Assembly: GCA_025201805.1 (NCBI GenBank)
Contig: MU619405.1
Coordinates: forward strand, 1 to 55,589
Reading direction: 5' to 3'
Source of the DNA: Parasitella parasitica
Taxonomy: Eukaryota > Mucoromycota > Mucoromycetes > Mucorales > Mucoraceae
DNA: 55,589 bases
Under the pieces are notes generated by a model. That model saw only the letters and a list, made by a program, of their open reading frames with translations. It did not search any database and had not been told where the DNA came from. The position numbers and the translations under genes are program-made. Shown piece after piece: positions 25,838 to 37,363 of this stretch (positions are counted from its first letter, which is position 1; each line of letters opens with the position of its first letter).

Positions 25838-26757
25838 ATGAAGTCCTGCAAATGGTCTACTTTCTTCAATTTACCTCTTTTGACGCTATCCTCAACATTT
25901 TTAAAACTGCTCAACAGGATTGAGAAGAATAAGGAAGACCAACAAGACAAAGACGAACAAGATGCAGAAGAAAAAGATGAAGAAGGTAGCAAAATTATCT
26001 AACTGAATAATGTAAGTACGTTAAAATAAGTTTTGATTTATGTGTGGAATGTCAACTTTAATAGCCATGTATGCTGCATTTTTTAGCATAAATAAATTTA
26101 AAAGACTAAGAAACCTTATTCTCATCAAATTTTGAATTTTTACTCACTATTATATTTCAAGGCGACAACATCTCCATAGAATCTGGTGAAAGCCTCTCGG
26201 AAGCTACTTCGCGTGCTGCTGCTGCTAATAGTCACTCTACCTCTGATTTCGGCCGCAGAATAGATGTACTCATTCATAATTGTTGCTATGGTATTCGCAG
26301 TGAATATTGCTGTATTGAATTTAAAAAACAAGACGCAAAGACGGGGCTCTTAACGTTCCAACAATCAAAAAATATCCGTATCAATGGCGCCATCTTGAAT
26401 GATTTGATAGCCAAAGCAAATGCAGAAGACATTTACTTGATTTATATGGGTTTTTGGGGGGTGCTGATGGATATGTCGCTGGCTTAAAGCTCTTTATTCA
26501 TTTGCCTGTCAATCTCATTGAGCTCGAAGATTTTCGCGACACCATTAAATTATTGTATCAATGGCATCAGCATATATTACACCAAAGCCAAAGGCTAGCC
26601 CTTGGTGTCTTCAAAGAGAAACGTAAGTACGAGACAGTTGAAATCAGCCGCCCATCCACTTTTATATACCTCAGCCCTGGAAGAGTACCCACAAGGGAGC
26701 CATTGGATATATTACCCCCCCCCCCCAGCAAAAACAAAAGAAGTAAAGGTAATTAAT
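25838..26757 (+). pseudogene. decayed PD-(D/E)XK-nuclease-like protein of a Mucorales repeated family
   Basis: From ATG 25838 a short frame leads to an acidic run (QDKDEQDAEEKDEEG). If a GTAGCA...TTTCAAG intron is removed, it joins in frame at about 26161 to a longer domain. There RRIDVLI, followed about 15 residues later by CIEFKK, gives the D...ExK pattern of PD-(D/E)XK nucleases. It is followed by QQSKNIRINGAILNDLI. The frame then breaks at the G-run near 26455 and resumes one base off as GADGYVAGLKLF and LIELEDFRDTIKLLYQW, with some residues missing. I recall this layout from unnamed proteins that are numerous in Mucorales. The frameshift and gap make this copy a pseudogene. Confidence 0.55.
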
Positions 26758-27416
26758 AGCCGATACTCTGTCCCACATGCTGTGCCAACCCTTTTATATT
26801 TATATATCACAACCATTCATATGTATTCATCATTACAAACTAACACAACGCTCAAATCCATTTCATAATTTATATAATAAGAAGTTGGAAGCAATCATCT
26901 ACGCATCTTTCTTGAGCTATAGTATTAAAGTATATATATCAAATGATTTTGAATAGCACTAATGACCCTCATCAGTGTTAAACTTCATAATAAAATATAT
27001 CAAGTTCTATTATATATTATTATTGTATTCCAAACACTGTCGAGCATTTAAATTACTTCATTCATCATTCTATCAAATGCTTCCATAATTGCCTAAATAA
27101 AGAATCTTTGCCATTGATTTGATCAACTTGCAGTAATTGTTAATTTAGTTTCTAACTAGCAAGCGGTGTCTTAAAAATCGGTAGAAAGTGAGAGTGAGAT
27201 TATTGCTAAATCAAGACAAGTGTTCATTAAGATGATGTGCTACATTTCAACATTGGACAAATAATGGTATAAAGAATGAAAGAGCACCCGTATGATCTCT
27301 TCTGTTTTTTTCTGTTTCTCTTTTTCTAATTATTATTTTTTATACATATCCTTGCTTTATAAATCAACGGCTGTTGCTTTTTTCCATTCATTAGATTTAA
27401 AAAACTATCGTCATAT
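26758..27416. other. intergenic / promoter of the PL14-like gene
   Basis: AT-rich. A pyrimidine-rich stretch near 27298-27330 and TTTATAAATC around 27357 precede the secreted lyase gene by about 60 bp. No gene is seen. Confidence 0.45.
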
Positions 27417-28488
27417 ATGCTCAAATCTAACTATTTAATCTTGGTCTCTATTGTTTTAATATGTTTTATTGCCAGAATTGAGGCAGCAAAGACAAAAACT
27501 TGGAGATTCAACAATTGGAACAAATTCGGTACAGCTACAGTTGGCAGGGGCAGTAACTGGGACAAAGCATGGGGAATTCCCAAGCATAGCGGATGGCTCT
27601 GGAACTGGAAAGGTGCTGAAAAGCTAAAGAATGTCCTTGTTAAGGACCCTTCTGGTAAAACAAAGAATCTTCATCTTCGTGTTGTCTATCCTGCAGGTTC
27701 CAGGAATCCTGAAGCTAGCCCAGTTGGTGGTCTCGGTATCAAAGCTCAACCTCTTGTTATTGATTCCAATGTTAAAACTGTGGATTTAAAATATAGTGTC
27801 TTTTTCCCTAAAGGATTCAATTTTGTCAAAGGTGTGTAATATTATTCACGTTTTTCGTATACACATATTGAAATTTGAACATAAATAGGTGGTAAGCTCC
27901 CCGGTCTCTTTGGGGGTCATGGTGATTGTACTGGTGGTACTGATTCAAACAAATGCTTCACTACTAGGTGTGTACATGTATTGTGAAATCTGAATGGTGT
28001 GAATATTGAGCATTTTTTACTCGTAATAGAATTATGTGGCGTGACAATGGCATCGGCGAAGTGTACGCCTATTTACCTTCAAGACAAAGAGCCGGTCTTT
28101 GCGATAAAAAGGTTAATATTTGTAATCCTGACTATGGTTATAGTTTAGGCCGTGGAACATTCAAGTTCACGACAGGCAGGTGGGTTTCTGTTCGACAAAT
28201 TCTCACTATCAATACTGTTGGAAAAAAGGACGGGAAATTATCTCTCTATATTGATGGCAAACGCGCAATGCATCAAACAAAGCTCGTCTTCCGTACCAAC
28301 AGTACTGGCCGTGTTGCAGGCATTTGTAAGTTACATGAGCATATAATCATATGTACGCATAACTAATCCTTTGCCCTATTATACGTTCAGTGTTCCATAC
28401 TTTCTTCGGAGGCTCTAGTGGATCATGGAAAACCCCCAAAACTCAATATTCGTATTTCAAGAACTTTAGTCTCAAAACCATTTCTTAA
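27417..28488 (+). CDS. secreted polysaccharide lyase family 14-like protein
   Basis: Predicted extracellular lyase of a uronate-containing polysaccharide. Four exons, 27417-27831, 27889-27967, 28030-28325 and 28391-28488, give 295 aa. Residues 1-23 form a signal peptide (hydrophobic YLILVSIVLICFIARIEA, cleavage after A-x-A). The mature part is one beta-sandwich domain. GGKLPGLFGGHGDCTGG, then RIMWRDNG and EVYAYLPS match the core strands of PL14-type lyases (the same KLPGL[FY]GG motif as in alginate/glucuronate lyases). LFHTFFGGSSGSW occurs near the C-terminus. A Mucoromycota substrate could be the glucuronic-acid polymers of its own wall, which is inference. Complete, no anchor. Confidence 0.8.
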
Positions 28489-29283
28489 AAAGATTATCTA
28501 CTTCACAACACTAGCATGTTTCCCATTTGCGTTTATATAAGCTTATTCCTTGCCTATTCTCTTGTATACTCCTTCTTTTTTTTTTCCCTTTATTTGAGAA
28601 ATTATAGATAATATCAAATAGATATCATAAAGTGATTTAAATCTGTCTCAAATTTCGAATTTAATATATGAATGGCATGCCTTTTAGTTATCAATTAAAA
28701 TTGAAGTACCACTTGGCATTTTAGATTAGTTAGAAACAATGTGCCATTTAAATTATAGAATCCACGAGGCGGTGCCATTAATACCAAGAAAAGAAGCCTG
28801 AGAATATCATTTACGATTTATATCTTATCCAACTAGATTTTGTTTAGTGTTGTAATCTACCATATGGAATATATCATTGATACCCACTAACAGAAAATGA
28901 CTATCTTTTATGTCAGGGCTTCGTACCTTTCTATAATTGTTTGACAGATAAGTGCTTGAGTATTTTTTGCAGAAAGAGCTAGCCTTTGTTTCTTTGATGG
29001 TTTATTGATCTGGTGGTTGATTATCAGAAATCAGAATTCAACAAATTCAATGCAACTCTTATCCCGTGTCAAAATTACATTTATATCTTAACGCAAGACG
29101 ACAAAGATCGACATACTTAGCGTCTTTATCCTACACACTATATACTCTTGTGTTTCGATTACCAGCGAAAATAGCTTTGAATCAAGTAAAAAATCATCAT
29201 TTCGATTGGCCATATACTCTTAATGCTTCATGAATAGTGATACCCAATATTTAATCTCAGAATTTGAAAATGTAAAAAAAGAA
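28489..29283. other. intergenic, nothing recognised
   Basis: AT-rich 3' flank. No gene, RNA or repeat is supported, apart from the T run just beyond the tRNA 3' end. Confidence 0.5.
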
Positions 29284-29355
29284 TGGAGAAAGCAAGGTTT
29301 GAACTCGCGACCTTTTCTATGCGAAAGAAATGTGATACCACTACACCATTTCCCC
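29284..29355 (-). tRNA. tRNA-Ala (anticodon CGC)
   Basis: 72 nt, no intron. The acceptor stem GGGGAAA/TTTCTCC contains the G3:U70 pair that defines alanine tRNAs, and the discriminator base is A. The D arm reads GGTGTAGTGGTATCAC. The anticodon stem TTTCT/AGAAA carries loop TTCGCAT, so the anticodon is CGC. The T arm is GCGAG-TTCAAAC-CTTGC and provides the B box. A T7 run follows the 3' end on the minus strand (29274-29280) as the Pol III terminator. Confidence 0.93.
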
Positions 29356-31727
29356 AGGGTAAGCACCAACAATAAATTTATTTAATACAACCTAACAAAT
29401 TTTTTTCCCTAGCCAGTCACGTGATCCTATGCAACTATGTTTATTAAAGCTCTTATACGACGTATAATATATCGGCAAATTGTGTATTCATTATACGATA
29501 TTTTTACAAGCGAGAGAAAAATAGTGTTTATCACTTGCTAATATTGGTATTATCTACTTTTTCTCTCTCATTGATCAAACAACCTCACTAAGTATGTGCT
29601 CAACCATTTTTGCGGGTAATACATTAGTGCTTGTATGTATAAATGATAATAATAAAAAGCTATTGTTGCAATACTATGTTAAATAAAATTAATGTTGCTT
29701 TTTAAAGAAACACCATAATATTAATACAACTTATTTTCACATTTGCATATCTCAAGTTCAATGTAGTGACAAAATACATTGGAGGACATTATAATTTTAT
29801 CGTCATTATTAGCCCTATGAGATATGGCAATTAATAGGCTTTTCACAACAGAAACTTTGAAGAGAATCACATTACAATTATAATTTAATTAATGCTTGGG
29901 TCAAGGCTTCCTGATGATTTGCAAAGAAATAATCTTATGAAGTTCATCAAAAATAACAGGGACAACTGGCTCTGTCTCGTTGAACCCTACTTCGAGTATA
30001 CTGTAGAGCTAAATAGTAATATTGTAATGCCTTAATATTACTACAATATTGTAAAAAAATGCATGAGAAGTAGCTGGTTGAGCTGGTTCACCAAGTGTTT
30101 TTTTTTGCGTAGTATTAATTCCGGCATTGTAATCTGCAACTTCAAGTTACATGCACCTTCACTGCTATTACTGTTAGCACTTCTTAATTGAAACTTGTTA
30201 GTATCGTTATAAAAGTACTAGAACTTTAAGGGTCAAAATACTACTGCTACCAGCTATAATATCTAACTGCAATTCTTGTCCAGAAAGTAAGTTTTTGTGT
30301 AGTGAAACTTTATATTGCAGTTTTGAACTTGTATATATTTAAAATTTATGTCTGATTTAGAGGAATTTTTTTTTTTTTTTTATTGTAAATGAAATCGAAT
30401 CCTTTTTAGTCGCAATTCCGGATCATCTTGATGGTTGCATGAATTTATTATCAGTAATGACTATAGCGGCACTAAATATAGAGGCTCATATTGTTAAAAG
30501 AACAACAGCCATAACAACAGATTAAAATAGATACTACCAAACTCCTAGCAATTATGCTAAATAGAAATAATTTTGACCATAATAAAGACAAATTTCATCG
30601 TTCCCAGAAATGTTTCAATGTTAGATGATATTCTTTTAGCTTTGTAATCAGCGAGCGAATGGGTAGAGGTCTCCTTGATATCTGATCGACTGTAGTTATA
30701 TTTTCCCCAAATAAATAGAAAATCATTTTATAGTTGGATACGCCATATTATTCATGGAATTCTAATATGTACACACGGCACGGCAAAGAAGGAGCTGTTC
30801 CGTGACAAAATTCAAAGATCTTGCGTTAAGTCACTGCCATATCACCTTGAACTTGCGAAAATATTTCTTTGCACAGACCGATAATCGCATATCTTAGTGA
30901 AGAAAAGTGATTTAAAAGGGGCTTTCCGCACTTATATGAAAAAAACGAATTGCTTTCAAAAAAATACTTCCCCTGTCATCAATGCAAGACAATGGTCATT
31001 CATACATATTTTATGTATTCTTGTACAGAACAGGGCTCTACCTGCATAAAACGGAACAATATCCAATGTCAATTAAGTACCACAATTGCCTTTTCCTCCA
31101 GTTTGCATATAAAATGGTACAAGTGTAATGTAATAATGACTAGTTTTCTATATAGATTAAATAATAATATACAGAGCTTTTCATCTATTTTATAGGCTGT
31201 AAATACATTCCATATATGTCATAATGTGGCCATTTTATATATATCCATATACGCAAAATCAATTCACCCACAGCCTACAGATTTTAAGGAGGCAAGTAAT
31301 ATAAAAAAATTTAACAATAAACTTTGATTTCTTGCAGATCGTATACTAATAAGCCATATGTATATTGATTAAGTAACTGCCTGAATCCTTTTATTTTTTT
31401 AATACATGAGATGTCGTATTTGTTTACATGGAAATATCATTGAGATACATGTACAGAAAGATTAAAGAGTTTCCTACTATTATTTTGTTCAATACACAGT
31501 TTTCTCTAATTATTAGTACATTAATTAATGTTTGTTTTCTTATATTATTATTATCTTTTATTGTCAAATGAATGCCATCGTTAGGCGTTTGTAGAAAAAA
31601 AAAAAGTCAAAATAGGGGGTAAAATCGACATTTCCCCTCTCTTTTGTTTCCACTTTTGCCAGCCACTTTTTAGCTATTGTTTCTTTTGTCTATACAACAC
31701 TTTTATAACACATTTTAATTAGCAAAA
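29356..31727. other. gene-poor intergenic region
   Basis: About 2.4 kb of AT-rich sequence. It includes a CACGTG palindrome at about 29416-29423 within TCACGTGA, a palindromic AT patch near 30015-30055 and a T run near 30367-30381. ORF 30950-31195 begins at TTG and is unlike anything known. The 3' end is the promoter of the 787-aa gene. Confidence 0.45.
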
Positions 31728-34091
31728 ATGACATTCACAACTGTAATACTCGTTTACATCATTCTTATTATCGCCATCATGAATTTCTACGGCGTATTAC
31801 TTGCTTCTCGAAATTCAACCGGAGACCAGTTTGACATGAACGATGCACGAACCACCACAACCACTGAAGATGATCAAACAGAGTGTATCAAACAAAAAGT
31901 ACACGGAAATAAAGTGATTGGAAGTGCCATTCAAGTTATTTCATGGTGGATTGACGCGAATAGCTTTAGTCCTCTCCAGTTCGACACCAAAAAAGATTAT
32001 GATTGTCATCGTGATTTAGCCAAGGATATCATTCTCCAATTATTATCGCAGCGAGCCCAGAATCGATTGGACGCTTTATTTTCTGAACTTTACAGCGAAA
32101 CCAACACTCGCTTAGCCAAATCAATTGCAAAACTGGCTTTGGTGGCCATCGATCTAGACGATCCAGCTGCGTTATCGGTTTTAACCGAAGTTCTCCTTAC
32201 CTGTAATGATTGCTCTGCCTTGAATTTTATACAGTTCAGCGTCAATCAAAATATTACGTTGGGCGCAAAAAACTTGACTTATTTACCCCACATTGGAAAG
32301 AGCATGGAGTTTGAAACTTTATTACTTACAGCAGGCAAATGCATTAGCAACCAGTTCAAACGAAATGACAGATTGGATACCAGCCGAGAAGAATCAACGG
32401 AACGCATTGCTGTAAGTGCTCTTGAGAAGATCAGTAGACTTCAGGCTGCGGCTGGATTCATCATACCTACCTCGATCCAAGATATTACTACTGAAAAGCC
32501 TTCAGGACGTCGTATTTCAAATTCATCAATGTTGACAACAACTTCTGGAATCAGTAGCTGCATCTCTCCTAGTATTTCATCTTCTAGCAGTTCAAATACA
32601 TCGTATACCAATCACGCTGATGTTCCCGGCAATAAAAGACGCGCCAGTATTTGGAGCAATATGCTACAACCAAATGAAGCTACCTACTTTGATATTGTCA
32701 AGTTCAAGACTGACCTCGTACTCATCAGAACAGAAGCAAGCCACTTGCTTGACCAGCTCATACTTCCACTGACAACCACTGCAAAGAGCATCCAAGGCAT
32801 TGATCGAATCAAGCAGGTCGACCAAGCTTTTAGAACACTGATCTTCACATGCATGACTACTGAACAAGCCTTGAACAACCTGCAAAATGGATTTGTGTTT
32901 GATCAACTAGCCACACATATTGCTTCTCGTCTTATCAATGAAGCTATGACAAAGATATATCAGCAATCAAAAATCAAAAACTATCAGCAAGATAATTTCA
33001 GGGACTTGTCTGCCAGCGTTCGTAAATCTCTGAATGTTACCTCATCTTTATTGCAAGTATTCCCCATGTATGAAGGCTCTGCAATGGAATACTATCCAAT
33101 AATGGATATCTTGATCGACAGATGCAGCAAGCTTGATTCAGCATACCAAAGTATTGAAATTGTTTGGAACCGGGTCGTGGACATAAGAAACACAATTCAA
33201 GAAAGCCGCGATATGCTCAGCATGATCTACTACGACGAATACACCTCATCTGAAACTCTCAAAGTCTACATGTCTACCGTGCAATCCATCTTTACAAGCT
33301 TCTATCTTTGCGGTATTGAAAAGTTACACCCTTTGCATGACCTTGTGCAGCAGCAGATCGAATCGAACGATACTGAGAACTATCAAAGCGAAGAGAAGAT
33401 CATTGTGGGCATGGTCAAGGGTTTGTTTAGCGAATTCGACACTATTATGTTGCAAATCAACAAAATTTCTCAAGACTTGATCAAACTGAGCGACAGACAC
33501 GAGTTTGTAACTAATATCAGTAATGCTACGCGTTGGCTCAAGTCAATGAACTACATACTAGGCTTATTCATTGCGATAGAAGCGCTCTTCTCCTTTGATT
33601 CGATCGCTGCCGACCAAAAGGCTTTACAAGACAGATACATTCGATTCCAAGAAGAGTATAGCAAGTTCACTTTGACCAAGTATGACAAGATCTGCGCCTA
33701 CTTTGCAAAAGACTATGACTCAGGCTTGAACTATCAAAAACTTGGTGATACAACAATTGGCTGCAATAAGGACAAGGATTACAAGCTGTTTGAGGAGTTA
33801 CAACTTGTTGTGGATCAAACAAGCATATTGCTCGCTTATGCTCACCAAGTATTGTTGCAACGCAAAGCAATCACAGAGTACGTCTATCATTTGGATGTAA
33901 TTCAAAAAAACTCGGATGCGGCATTACTTTACGAGCAAATTAGGGTCGCCATGGCAAGTTTCAATGATATCCGTTATCCTGAGTTAGACATTGAAGGCCT
34001 CTCCAATACGTTCTACTATTACCATCATGATTTGTATCTTCGTTTAAGCGAAACCAAAGTTAACTTGATCAATAATTACCTTATGAATTGA
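31728..34091 (+). CDS. large hypothetical intronless protein with N-terminal membrane anchor (787 aa)
   Basis: One uninterrupted frame, preceded by AAAA at the ATG. Residues 5-26 are strongly hydrophobic (VILVYIILIIAIMNFYGVLL), so it is a signal-anchor or signal peptide. Residues 60-240 and 310-787 look helical, with Leu/Ile/Asp/Gln periodicity as in helical-repeat or coiled scaffolds. A Ser/Thr-rich, disordered segment (about 250-300, ISSCISPSISSSSSSNTSY) lies between them. I do not recognise any domain. The lack of introns contrasts with nearly all its neighbours. Function unknown. Confidence 0.85.
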   Translation: MTFTTVILVYIILIIAIMNFYGVLLASRNSTGDQFDMNDARTTTTTEDDQTECIKQKVHGNKVIGSAIQVISWWIDANSFSPLQFDTKKDYDCHRDLAKDIILQLLSQRAQNRLDALFSELYSETNTRLAKSIAKLALVAIDLDDPAALSVLTEVLLTCNDCSALNFIQFSVNQNITLGAKNLTYLPHIGKSMEFETLLLTAGKCISNQFKRNDRLDTSREESTERIAVSALEKISRLQAAAGFIIPTSIQDITTEKPSGRRISNSSMLTTTSGISSCISPSISSSSSSNTSYTNHADVPGNKRRASIWSNMLQPNEATYFDIVKFKTDLVLIRTEASHLLDQLILPLTTTAKSIQGIDRIKQVDQAFRTLIFTCMTTEQALNNLQNGFVFDQLATHIASRLINEAMTKIYQQSKIKNYQQDNFRDLSASVRKSLNVTSSLLQVFPMYEGSAMEYYPIMDILIDRCSKLDSAYQSIEIVWNRVVDIRNTIQESRDMLSMIYYDEYTSSETLKVYMSTVQSIFTSFYLCGIEKLHPLHDLVQQQIESNDTENYQSEEKIIVGMVKGLFSEFDTIMLQINKISQDLIKLSDRHEFVTNISNATRWLKSMNYILGLFIAIEALFSFDSIAADQKALQDRYIRFQEEYSKFTLTKYDKICAYFAKDYDSGLNYQKLGDTTIGCNKDKDYKLFEELQLVVDQTSILLAYAHQVLLQRKAITEYVYHLDVIQKNSDAALLYEQIRVAMASFNDIRYPELDIEGLSNTFYYYHHDLYLRLSETKVNLINNYLMN

Positions 34092-34092
34092 G

Positions 34093-34094
34093 CC

Positions 34095-34126
<32 letters not shown>

Positions 34127-34127
34127 T
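34093..34127. repeat. C10-T25 homopolymer block
   Basis: Ten C followed by twenty-five T immediately after the stop of the 787-aa gene, then ATAAAAAAAA. It is a simple-sequence tract in the 3' UTR. Confidence 0.9.
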
Positions 34128-34258
34128 ATAAAAAAAAAGACTATCAATATTATGGTACAAAATTTCAGTGATATTATCGGTGTGATGTACAAAGTTTATT
34201 GAATTTTTATATTATTATTAAGACCTAATGGTTTCATTCGCATGTGCTGACATACTAC

Positions 34259-34610
34259 TCAGGTGTTTGTATTCCTCTTTTTCTCTGTAACAACAGCGAT
34301 AACGATGGTATATGTGATGATTGCAACGATGCAAACAGCGGGTATAAGAAAACGCACAACTTGAATAGGTGCACATGTGAGTCTATGTATTATAAAAGTA
34401 TGAGCCGAATGTAATCAAATGAATTCCAAATCATTACCGTAAGAATGACCAGGTGCTCGTTCGTTTATTGTGTTCTGGCATAAAATACGGATCTTCATCG
34501 TCATCATCACTTTCAGCATAAGATATAAATTCTATAGCTTCCTCTTGTTCATTATCTGATACCTCGTCTGGCTGCTGCGAAAGTAGGCCATATTCCTCTT
34601 CAGGTATCAT
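34259..34610 (-). CDS. small acidic single-pass membrane protein (98 aa), hypothetical
   Basis: Two exons, 34610-34438 and 34382-34259, joined in frame through a 55-nt intron. Residues 1-50 are acidic (EQEEAIEF, ESDDDDEDPYF) with a possible YxxL-type sorting motif (EEYGLL). The second exon codes for a clear membrane span, VRFLIPAVCIVAIITYTIV, followed by a short basic tail (TEKKRNTNT). It is therefore a type II or tail-anchored protein, with the acidic part in the cytosol if tail-anchored. A second acceptor at about 34371 would also be possible but loses the membrane span. No family is recognised. Confidence 0.65.
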
Positions 34611-35253
34611 TTAGTTTTTCGGAATGTGCACGAGTAAGAAAAGTCGTACTTTGTACACCAAACTTGGTCTAGTTATTATTCTCAATAGCAGCAAAAAGAC
34701 GTCATGTATTTGTTTGAATGAATGAAAGGGGTTTGATGATCCCTAAATGAACAGCGTGTGCTTTCACTTGGGAACGTATCAAGGTGAATACATACGTTTA
34801 ATGGCTTTTTTCTAATTCTGCAAATGTCTTAATGATTGCAAACAAACTACTAAATATAGCAGTTTTATCAGTTTAATTTATACAGCAGAGTGAGATGTGT
34901 ATGCTTATTTAACCACTTTTTTCATTGCTTGTAAGACCAAAACGTTATTCTAAGATTTAATTTTGTTTATCATCGTCTCATCGTGTAGATTTGTATATTG
35001 CACGCAGGTATGCGCACATATAACGCAGGATATGGATAAAAAAAGATGGACCATCATTTCAAATGATTTATCTTTGACAAACAATACCTTTCAATTTGAG
35101 ATCATTAGAGAAGATTTTGCGAGTGGCAGTATAAGTTTACATGCTTTACCAACGGCAATCGAGTTTGTGGCTGACAGGAATAAGAATAAAACCAAGATGC
35201 CTTTTTTTTTTCCCCTCCCTCTTTTCTTTATTCTTCATGCACCCTTTTTTACT
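34611..35253. promoter_or_regulatory. divergent intergenic region
   Basis: It lies between the small membrane-protein gene (minus) and the SNAPC4-like gene (plus). The plus-strand frame of the latter is open further upstream, to 34963, but that part reads as low-quality, Phe-rich protein, and I treat it as 5' leader. Confidence 0.4.
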
Positions 35254-37211
35254 ATGACAGATCCAAGACAAAACAAAACATCGCCTCCAGCACTTGTACC
35301 ATTAGAGCACAATCAAAGCTATACTCTTGGCTATCAAAACTACAGCAGCTCAAACAGTGCATATGCGACAGAAAATGGCGACAACAACCAAGAAGCAGAC
35401 GATATGCAAGAGGTTCTTGACGCATTGCTTGACCTCGATAGCTTGAAAAACATCAATCCTGAACGCTTTGAGACCGACTATATCACTATACTGAAAGCAA
35501 TCAATCTAAACGATAAATTACAAGAAAAGATCCAGGATCAAATTCGTCTTGTGGATGAGAAGCTGGACACAAATGCAAAATTGCTGGTACAGATATAAAG
35601 ACAGGGGCTATAGCCAAAGACGCTCAAACTGACATTATCTTTCTGTAGAAAGAAGCAAGTTTGTTGACGTTGGAAGAGAACAGATCTGGAAACAAATTTC
35701 CTATTCATACATTATACCGTGATCCCATCAACTACTTTGAGGATGGCGAATTGCTAAAACCAACAGTAGGAACTGCAGAAAACGAAAATCGGTTGAGGCA
35801 AGAACACGACGAAGACGACGATAATGACAACGACGAGGATGAAGGTAGTGACGATGACGATGAAGATGAAGAGGATGAAAATATCATAAACTCTGCAGAT
35901 AACAAAAAACATCCAAGCCATAAGTCTTGTAATTTATGCCAAATGCACATAGCGGCTACCTCCATCTAAATTATGTTGTGTTAGGGTCTCGAACAGAAAG
36001 AGAAAGGCTTGAAGAGGGCATCATTTCAGAAGCCAAGAGGATGATTTCATTTGATTTTGTTCAACAGTGAGTAAGCATAATATCTATTTACAGAATATCG
36101 TCCAACAAAAAAAATATGCTGTAGGAAGGAAGAGTGGCGTGTTTGGGAAGTGGACAAAATGGAGAAAAAGGACCTTTTAATGTTTCCAGTGAGCAGATTT
36201 GAATGGGAGCGAATCAGCGACTTATATGTTAGTTTTCACTTGTATGAATTGCCGCCATCTATGACATTAAACCTCGTTAAATAGGTTCTTACAAGATCAC
36301 CGATTGAATGTTTGATACAGTGGACAACGCAGGAGCATCCAACAATCAATAAAAAGCCTTGGTCAAAGCAGGAGTCGCAAAAATTATCGCAGTTAGTAAA
36401 CGAAGTTGGGCTATTCAGTGGTCAATGGGAGCAAATTGCAAACGAACTGGGGACAAATCGCACAATTTCACAATGCTTTTCACATTACATGTTTGAAAAG
36501 AACAATGCGCATGCCAGGAGCCTTAAATGGTCCAAAGAAGAAGATAAAAAGCTAACCGACGCCGTAAAACTCTTTGGTAATTGCAATTGGCAGCACGTCG
36601 CCGACATTCTGGGCGAACGCACTGGCCAACAATGCTTACATCGATGGCAGAAATCACTGAATCCAGTTATCAAGCGGCAACGATGGAATACCGAGGAAGA
36701 TGAGTTATTGGAAAGAGCTGTTTACTTGTACGGTGCAGGAAATTGGACAAAAGTACAGCGGCTTATCCCAGGCAGAACAGATATGCAGTGTCGTGAGAGA
36801 TGGGTCAATATCTTACAGCCTTCCGTCAACAGAGCCAAATTTACCCAAGAAGAAACCGACCATCTCATAGAATTAGTCAAACAACATGGCACCAAATGGT
36901 CGTTTTTACAAACCTTAATGCCTGGACGCACTGATAATGCATTGATGAGACAATATAAGGCCACTTTAAAGGCTGTCAAACAGAAGAAGAAAAAAGGCCC
37001 GGCCCAAATGAATAAGGAAAAGGAGCAAAAGCTCAAACAACCAAAGAAGAAGCGATCGATAGCAAAAATTAAGGACTGTGATGAAACACAAGAAGTGAAG
37101 AGCAAGCGTACAAAGACTGATGAAACAATAGTCGTAAGAAGATCAGCTAGAAGCAGAAGCAGACCAGCTAGGTACAATATCGACGACGTCGACTATAATG
37201 ATGAAGAGTAG
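35254..37211 (+). CDS. Myb-repeat SNAPc subunit 4-like protein
   Basis: Homologue of the Myb-type DNA-binding subunit of the snRNA-activating protein complex, which binds the proximal sequence element of snRNA genes. Five exons, 35254-35586, 35649-35928, 35985-36066, 36125-36227 and 36285-37211, give 574 aa. An N-terminal helix-rich region is followed by a very acidic stretch (about residues 165-195). The block SRFEWERISDLYVLTRSPIE is like the half-repeat of SNAPC4 (TPLECMIQW in human). Four Myb repeats follow (about 325-540), including WSKEEDKKLTDAVKLFG and RWNTEEDELLERAVYLYG, and end with GRTDMQCRERW and PGRTDNALMRQ. The C-terminus is Lys-rich, nuclear-type. A generic Myb/Bas1 factor is less likely because of the half-repeat. 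Confidence 0.82.
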
Positions 37212-37363
37212 ATTGTAGGACATTGATTCTTTCCAACAAAAAGGTGGCTTGTTTTGATCTTATTGACCTTTTTTTTTCTTTTGCATCTCTTTGCTGGCAA
37301 CTTGTCAATAACTAGAGGAATTCTGTATATATACTCACTTCGAATAAACTAAATTACATTATA

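Noticed and set aside
34963-35253. Longer N-terminus of the SNAPC4-like gene
   Set aside because: The frame is open upstream, but the sequence is Phe-rich and low quality; ATG 35254 gives a normal soluble N-terminus.
36722-37177. 151-codon frame antisense to the SNAPC4-like gene
   Set aside because: It opposes conserved Myb repeats, is Phe/Ser/Cys-rich and has no family match.
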